In this document: piece by piece, positions 7,382 to 9,687 of the stretch
Layout: every line of letters starts with the position of its first letter
Numbering within the stretch: the first letter of the stretch is position 1
Assembly (NCBI GenBank): GCA_020025115.1
Contig: JAHHSP010000040.1
Coordinates: forward strand, 1-9,687
DNA: 9,687 bases
Source: Collinsella sp.
Lineage (GTDB): Bacteria; Actinomycetota; Coriobacteriia; Coriobacteriales; Coriobacteriaceae
Direction of reading: 5' to 3'
Notes under the pieces: generated by a model
What the model was told of the DNA's origin: nothing
What the model saw: only the letters and a program-made list of their open reading frames with translations
The model's database searches: none
Program-made: the position numbers and the translations under genes

Positions 7382-7738
7382 TCATTCATCCAGCTCCAAA
7401 TCATTTGCCGCCATAAATTCTTCGACCCTGGCGTTTTCTTTTCTTGTAAGACCCGTTATATCGAACAGCCTTGTCGTGCCGTTCAGAACGTCTGACTCGA
7501 CTAAATAGCCTCGTTCGCGCGCAATCGTGCTTAAACTTGCCGCAGGGGTTGGTTTGCGTAGATTCCTAATCAAGAAGTCAACGTCTAAGGTCCTGATATT
7601 GGGGGCAAAGCCTTCGATTAACCCGGCCTCCCGATAAACGAACTCCGCCCAGGACCCCACCAGGATGACGTGTCGCATGCATCCAGCATCTTCAATTAGG
7701 TCAAGGATTCTGCAAAAAGCCCTTTGCTGTTCATTCAT
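7382..7738 (-). CDS. Short nucleotidyltransferase-fold protein (GSU2403/NTP_transf_8-like N-terminal part), likely truncated
   Basis: A 118-aa protein. HVILVGSWAEFVYREAG followed by FAPNIRTLDVDFLI gives the pol-beta nucleotidyltransferase core: Gly28-Ser29, then Asp52-x-Asp54 as metal ligands. The layout 'GSW...FY...IRT.D.DFL' is what I know from GSU2403-type proteins, which are usually around 200 residues or more and continue with a GF....L.G..kF...EFL region carrying the third acidic residue. Here the sequence follows that pattern to NGTTRLFD and then ends after about 25 residues (ENARVEEFMAANDLELDE), so the C-terminal half is absent. ATG 7738 is chosen because it overlaps the upstream stop (ATGAATGA) with GGAAGG about 10 nt before it; the frame extends further up but inside the partner gene. 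It may be a degraded toxin, a minimal form or an antitoxin-like remnant. Confidence 0.7.
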   Translation of the reverse strand: MNEQQRAFCRILDLIEDAGCMRHVILVGSWAEFVYREAGLIEGFAPNIRTLDVDFLIRNLRKPTPAASLSTIARERGYLVESDVLNGTTRLFDITGLTRKENARVEEFMAANDLELDE

Positions 7739-8042
7739 TTCGAAGACGCCTTCCCAATGCGCGCTCGATTTGCCTCTGCACCGCACGCTGCTCCTTTAAA
7801 GCCGCCTGCAGCTCTTTACGTCGAGCTATCTTTCCTCGAACCTCTTCGACTTCAGAAATCTGAATATAATCGGACCTCACCTTATCGCCTTCTCGATAAT
7901 TGAGGTAGTAGTAATCACGAGAACCGATCCTTCGAGTCCGGACGCTGCCCTTGGGCAGGGATGCGATCTCTTCCTCCATAAGACGCACCAAACGTGCGGA
8001 GCGCTCGTATTCTTCCTCGAGTATGTCTTCCAACACGGACAT
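7731..8042 (-). CDS. Small charged coiled-coil protein, first gene of a toxin-antitoxin-like pair (DUF6788-like)
   Basis: A 103-aa protein. The N-terminal helix is very acidic (MSVLEDILEEEYERSARL), the middle is GSVRTRRIGSRDYYYLNYREGDKVRSDYI (about residues 32-60), and the C-terminal helix is long and basic with coiled-coil character (KELQAALKEQRAVQRQIERALGRR). The 'G....R.i..r.YYY..yReG.kvrS.YI' element resembles small DUF6788-type proteins that have no established function. It starts at ATG 8042 with GAGGGAGG 9 nt upstream and overlaps the nucleotidyltransferase start by 8 nt, so the two are translated together. Base composition is visibly richer in A+T than ychF or the rnf genes. The operator-like repeat upstream suggests autoregulation, and this protein is the obvious candidate repressor. 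Function not known. Confidence 0.75.
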   Translation of the reverse strand: MSVLEDILEEEYERSARLVRLMEEEIASLPKGSVRTRRIGSRDYYYLNYREGDKVRSDYIQISEVEEVRGKIARRKELQAALKEQRAVQRQIERALGRRLRNE

Positions 8043-8072
8043 GTGCCACGCCCTCCCTCAGCTTAATCGAAG

Positions 8073-8122
8073 TTTACCCTACATTTTGAATTTTTATAAA
8101 TTTTGTAGGGTAAATGCTTCAA
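8073..8122 (-). promoter_or_regulatory. Promoter overlapped by an 11-bp inverted-repeat operator, controlling the 8042-7382 pair
   Basis: TTTACCCTACA (8073-8083) and TGTAGGGTAAA (8104-8114) are perfect inverted copies separated by 20 nt of AT-rich DNA, with centres 31 bp apart (about three helical turns). On the minus strand TTGAAG (8122-8117) and TATAAA (8098-8093) form a -35/-10 pair with an 18-nt spacer. One half-site fills the spacer and the other covers the start of transcription. A protein bound to both halves would block RNA polymerase, the usual arrangement for self-repressing gene pairs. Confidence 0.7.
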
Positions 8123-8136
8123 GCGTGACGACCATG

Positions 8137-8178
8137 GAGCTCGGGGTGCTGCTGCAGGGCGAAAAGCATAAGCGGACG
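8137..8178 (-). pseudogene. Decayed fragment similar to the neighbouring 4Fe-4S protein gene
   Basis: Read on the minus strand, 14 codons (8178 to 8137) align without gaps to codons of the 4Fe-4S protein gene ending at 8683. They match at 35 of 42 bases, and most differences are at third positions or single substitutions. The shared peptide is R-x-LML-x-x-LQQHPEL. It includes an exact 20-nt repeat, GAGCTCGGGGTGCTGCTGCA (8137-8156 and 8683-8702). The frame is closed shortly on both sides (stops at 8205-8203 and near 8120), so it is not a gene. Confidence 0.6.
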
Positions 8179-8217
8179 CGCATGCAGAACGGCACCGTCC
8201 CATTAGCTCCCGTAATA

Positions 8218-8274
8218 ATTGCCTATGGAATTCTTCCGTTTGCTTGGCCGAAATTGACGAATTCCATAGGCAAT
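8218..8274. repeat. Perfect 16-bp inverted repeat with 25-nt spacer
   Basis: ATTGCCTATGGAATTC (8218-8233) and GAATTCCATAGGCAAT (8259-8274) are exact inverted copies; the spacer is 8234-8258. It lies between the end of the 4Fe-4S gene and the promoter of the small pair. It could form a long hairpin in RNA or a cruciform in DNA. There is no T-tract on either side to make it a standard terminator, no open frame inside, and I see no target-site duplication. Candidates are a small non-autonomous repeat element, a binding site for a dimeric protein, or an RNA-processing hairpin. Confidence 0.75.
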
Positions 8275-8282
8275 CCCCAGTG

Positions 8283-8309
8283 CGCCGTGGGTAATCAGGG
8301 CAAACGGCG
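8283..8309 (-). terminator. Weak hairpin after the 4Fe-4S gene
   Basis: CGCCGT (8283-8288) pairs with ACGGCG (8304-8309) around a 15-nt loop, 26 nt after the stop codon at 8335. There is no T-tract. It may work together with the 16-bp inverted repeat just beyond it. The rest of 8115-8334 contains only the gene fragment and that repeat; I see no gene in it. Confidence 0.3.
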
Positions 8310-8334
8310 TCTCCGAATTTACAAAGGCGGCTCT

Positions 8335-9600
8335 TTAGTCTGCGAGCTTTTCAATCTGATCGAGAGCCTTGCCGAGCTTTTGCTTGACCTCGGTTTTGGC
8401 CTGCGCGTACTCAACCTTGGCCTCCGCGGCGAGCTTGGCCTTGCGCTCGGCCTCGGGATCGGGGACGACCAACTCGGCACCGTCGCGCTCGGCCATCTTA
8501 AGGGCGTGGTCGGAACATACCTCGGCGCACAACCCGCACCCGATGCAATACGCGGGCTCGATGTCGAGCCTGCCGTCGTCGAGCAGATCGCAGGCAAAGG
8601 TCGGGCACGCCTCGACGCAAGCTCCGCACATCGTGCATTTGTCGTGGTCGAACTCGGGGAACTGCACGCGGACGTTCTCGGCGAGCTCGGGGTGCTGCTG
8701 CAAGGTGGAGAGCATGAGCTGGCGCCCCTGCGTGAGGATGCGGCGGCGCTTATGCGTGGTCACGCCGCAGGCGCTGTTCAGCGTCTTTTCCAACGCGCTC
8801 ACGCGGCTCGAATGCTCGCGGATGTGTTGCGTCACACTGGCGACGGCCGCCGTGGCAGGCGTGAGTTTGGACACCGCGAGGCCCGTCTGGCGGACGATCT
8901 TGTCCATGAACTCCTTGCGCTCGTACTCGCGACGCTTGGTGCACTTGAGCTCGCGCGACTCGACCTCGAGGCCCATGCCGCGGCCGGCCCACTCCTCGGC
9001 CTCGCCGATGGCTTCGCCGAGCATCTCCTCACCGCAGGCGTTGCGGCAGTTCGCGCAGATGTCCAGCGGGAGATAGACGCTCACATTGGGGAAATCGGTC
9101 AGGATGGAAAACCAGGTCTCGCGCGTCACATCGCCGACGCACGCCACGAGCACCTCATTTTCGCGCGGGATGCGCCTGAGGGCGCGCGTGCAGGCGACAT
9201 ACGCGGTCTCGTGCGCGGTGGCAGCGCGGGCGACGGCGTCGTAAAGCTTCTTGGGCTGCAGGCGCGGACTCACGAACGCCTCGGTGGGGCAAGCGGCGAC
9301 GCACAGGCCGCACTTGCGGCAGCTGTCCAACACGTCGATTGCGCCGTCCTCGATCTCGATCGCGTTCACCGGGCACACGTCCATGCACGCACGGCAGCTG
9401 CTCTTCTCGGATCTGCACGCCAGGCACGGGGTGCAGTTGACGCGCGGACGCTCTTTGTAATCGGCGGGATTCCAATGTGGCTTGCTCTCGTCCACGGTGC
9501 CCAGCAGCGCATCCGTAATGCTCCCAAAGGGATTCTTGAGGACGTCGACCCCTTTGCTGATCTCGATGATGTCATCGAACATATCGTGCTGCTCGGCCAT
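8335..9600 (-). CDS. Soluble iron-sulfur protein with four [4Fe-4S] motifs and a charged C-terminal tail
   Basis: A 421-aa protein. The N-terminal dicluster module has CTPCLAC (Cys 56, 59, 62), then CRACMDVCP (69, 72, 76) and CRKCGLCVAACP (94, 97, 100, 104). A central domain (about 120-300) has scattered cysteines (137, 154) and LDICANCRNACGEE (182, 185, 189), perhaps another metal or cluster site. A second dicluster module has CTMCGACVEACP (322, 325, 328, 332) and CIGCGLCAEVCS (352, 355, 358, 362). The tail, about 365-421, is rich in Ala, Lys and Glu and probably coiled coil. There is no membrane helix, no twin-arginine signal and no flavin or molybdopterin motif. It looks like a cytoplasmic electron-transfer hub; the family name and partner are not recognised. 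ATG 9600 is chosen because AAGGGAG lies 5 nt upstream; ATG 9627 has no such support. Confidence 0.85.
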   Translation of the reverse strand: MAEQHDMFDDIIEISKGVDVLKNPFGSITDALLGTVDESKPHWNPADYKERPRVNCTPCLACRSEKSSCRACMDVCPVNAIEIEDGAIDVLDSCRKCGLCVAACPTEAFVSPRLQPKKLYDAVARAATAHETAYVACTRALRRIPRENEVLVACVGDVTRETWFSILTDFPNVSVYLPLDICANCRNACGEEMLGEAIGEAEEWAGRGMGLEVESRELKCTKRREYERKEFMDKIVRQTGLAVSKLTPATAAVASVTQHIREHSSRVSALEKTLNSACGVTTHKRRRILTQGRQLMLSTLQQHPELAENVRVQFPEFDHDKCTMCGACVEACPTFACDLLDDGRLDIEPAYCIGCGLCAEVCSDHALKMAERDGAELVVPDPEAERKAKLAAEAKVEYAQAKTEVKQKLGKALDQIEKLAD

Positions 9601-9642
9601 GCGAACTCCCTTATCGCGCCCAGGCAAGCGCGCAGATGCGAA

Positions 9643-9662
9643 GCGCCCGCGATGGCGGGCGC
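9643..9662. terminator. Strong GC hairpin upstream of the 4Fe-4S gene
   Basis: GCGCCCGC (9643-9650) pairs perfectly with GCGGGCGC (9655-9662) around a GATG loop. It has no T-tract; on the minus strand it is followed by TTCGC. It probably ends a gene lying beyond the right edge, or forms part of the leader of the 4Fe-4S gene. I cannot identify a promoter for that gene within 9601-9687. Confidence 0.4.
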
Positions 9663-9687
9663 ATATGAACCGTTGTCCGTTTATTGT

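Noticed and set aside
8335..9600. 4Fe-4S protein as a displaced RnfB
   Set aside because: It lacks the N-terminal helix and the CGxCG...C cluster signature of RnfB, and its central domain is unrelated. A functional link remains possible, but it is not RnfB.

Overview
The window comes from a GC-rich genome with tightly packed, translationally coupled genes. An Rnf-type complex, a protein with four [4Fe-4S] motifs and no recognisable aerobic respiratory gene together suggest an anaerobic member of the Actinomycetota, most likely class Coriobacteriia. This placement rests on gene content and base composition only.

Layout. Positions 1-274 (-) hold the 5' part of a VOC/glyoxalase-fold protein that runs off the left edge. 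Positions 526-1020 (+) encode a small membrane methyltransferase of the isoprenylcysteine/phospholipid methyltransferase type. It converges on a six-gene operon on the minus strand (5477 down to 1169): rnfC, rnfD, rnfG, rnfE, rnfA and a 55-codon gene resembling only the membrane anchor of RnfB. A hairpin at 1063-1097 separates the converging units. Upstream of rnfC is a promoter/terminator region (5478-5711), then a three-helix DUF1648 protein (5712-6089, -) and the ATPase ychF (6180-7259, -). A visibly AT-richer islet follows at 7382-8042 (-), with a small coiled-coil protein and a short nucleotidyltransferase in a coupled pair, preceded by a promoter overlapped by an 11-bp inverted repeat. 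A 290-nt non-coding stretch (8043-8334) carries that operator, a decayed fragment of the neighbouring gene and a perfect 16-bp inverted repeat. The window ends with a 421-aa protein with four [4Fe-4S] motifs (8335-9600, -).

The main result concerns the Rnf operon. RnfC keeps its FMN/NADH motifs and both [4Fe-4S] motifs, and RnfD and RnfG keep their S/TGAT flavinylation sites. RnfE, however, has lost both cysteines that normally bind the intramembrane [2Fe-2S] cluster (Leu31 and Ala114 instead). RnfA has lost the first (Val25), and its second is displaced by one residue (Ala114, with Cys112 and Cys115 either side). The RnfB position is filled by a 55-aa peptide with no iron-sulfur domain. The ferredoxin-entry module and the canonical trans-membrane electron relay therefore both appear to be missing from an otherwise intact, well-translated operon. 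It looks like a remodelled Rnf-like complex with flavins outside and an NADH-type module inside, whose electron route across the membrane is not explained by the known mechanism.
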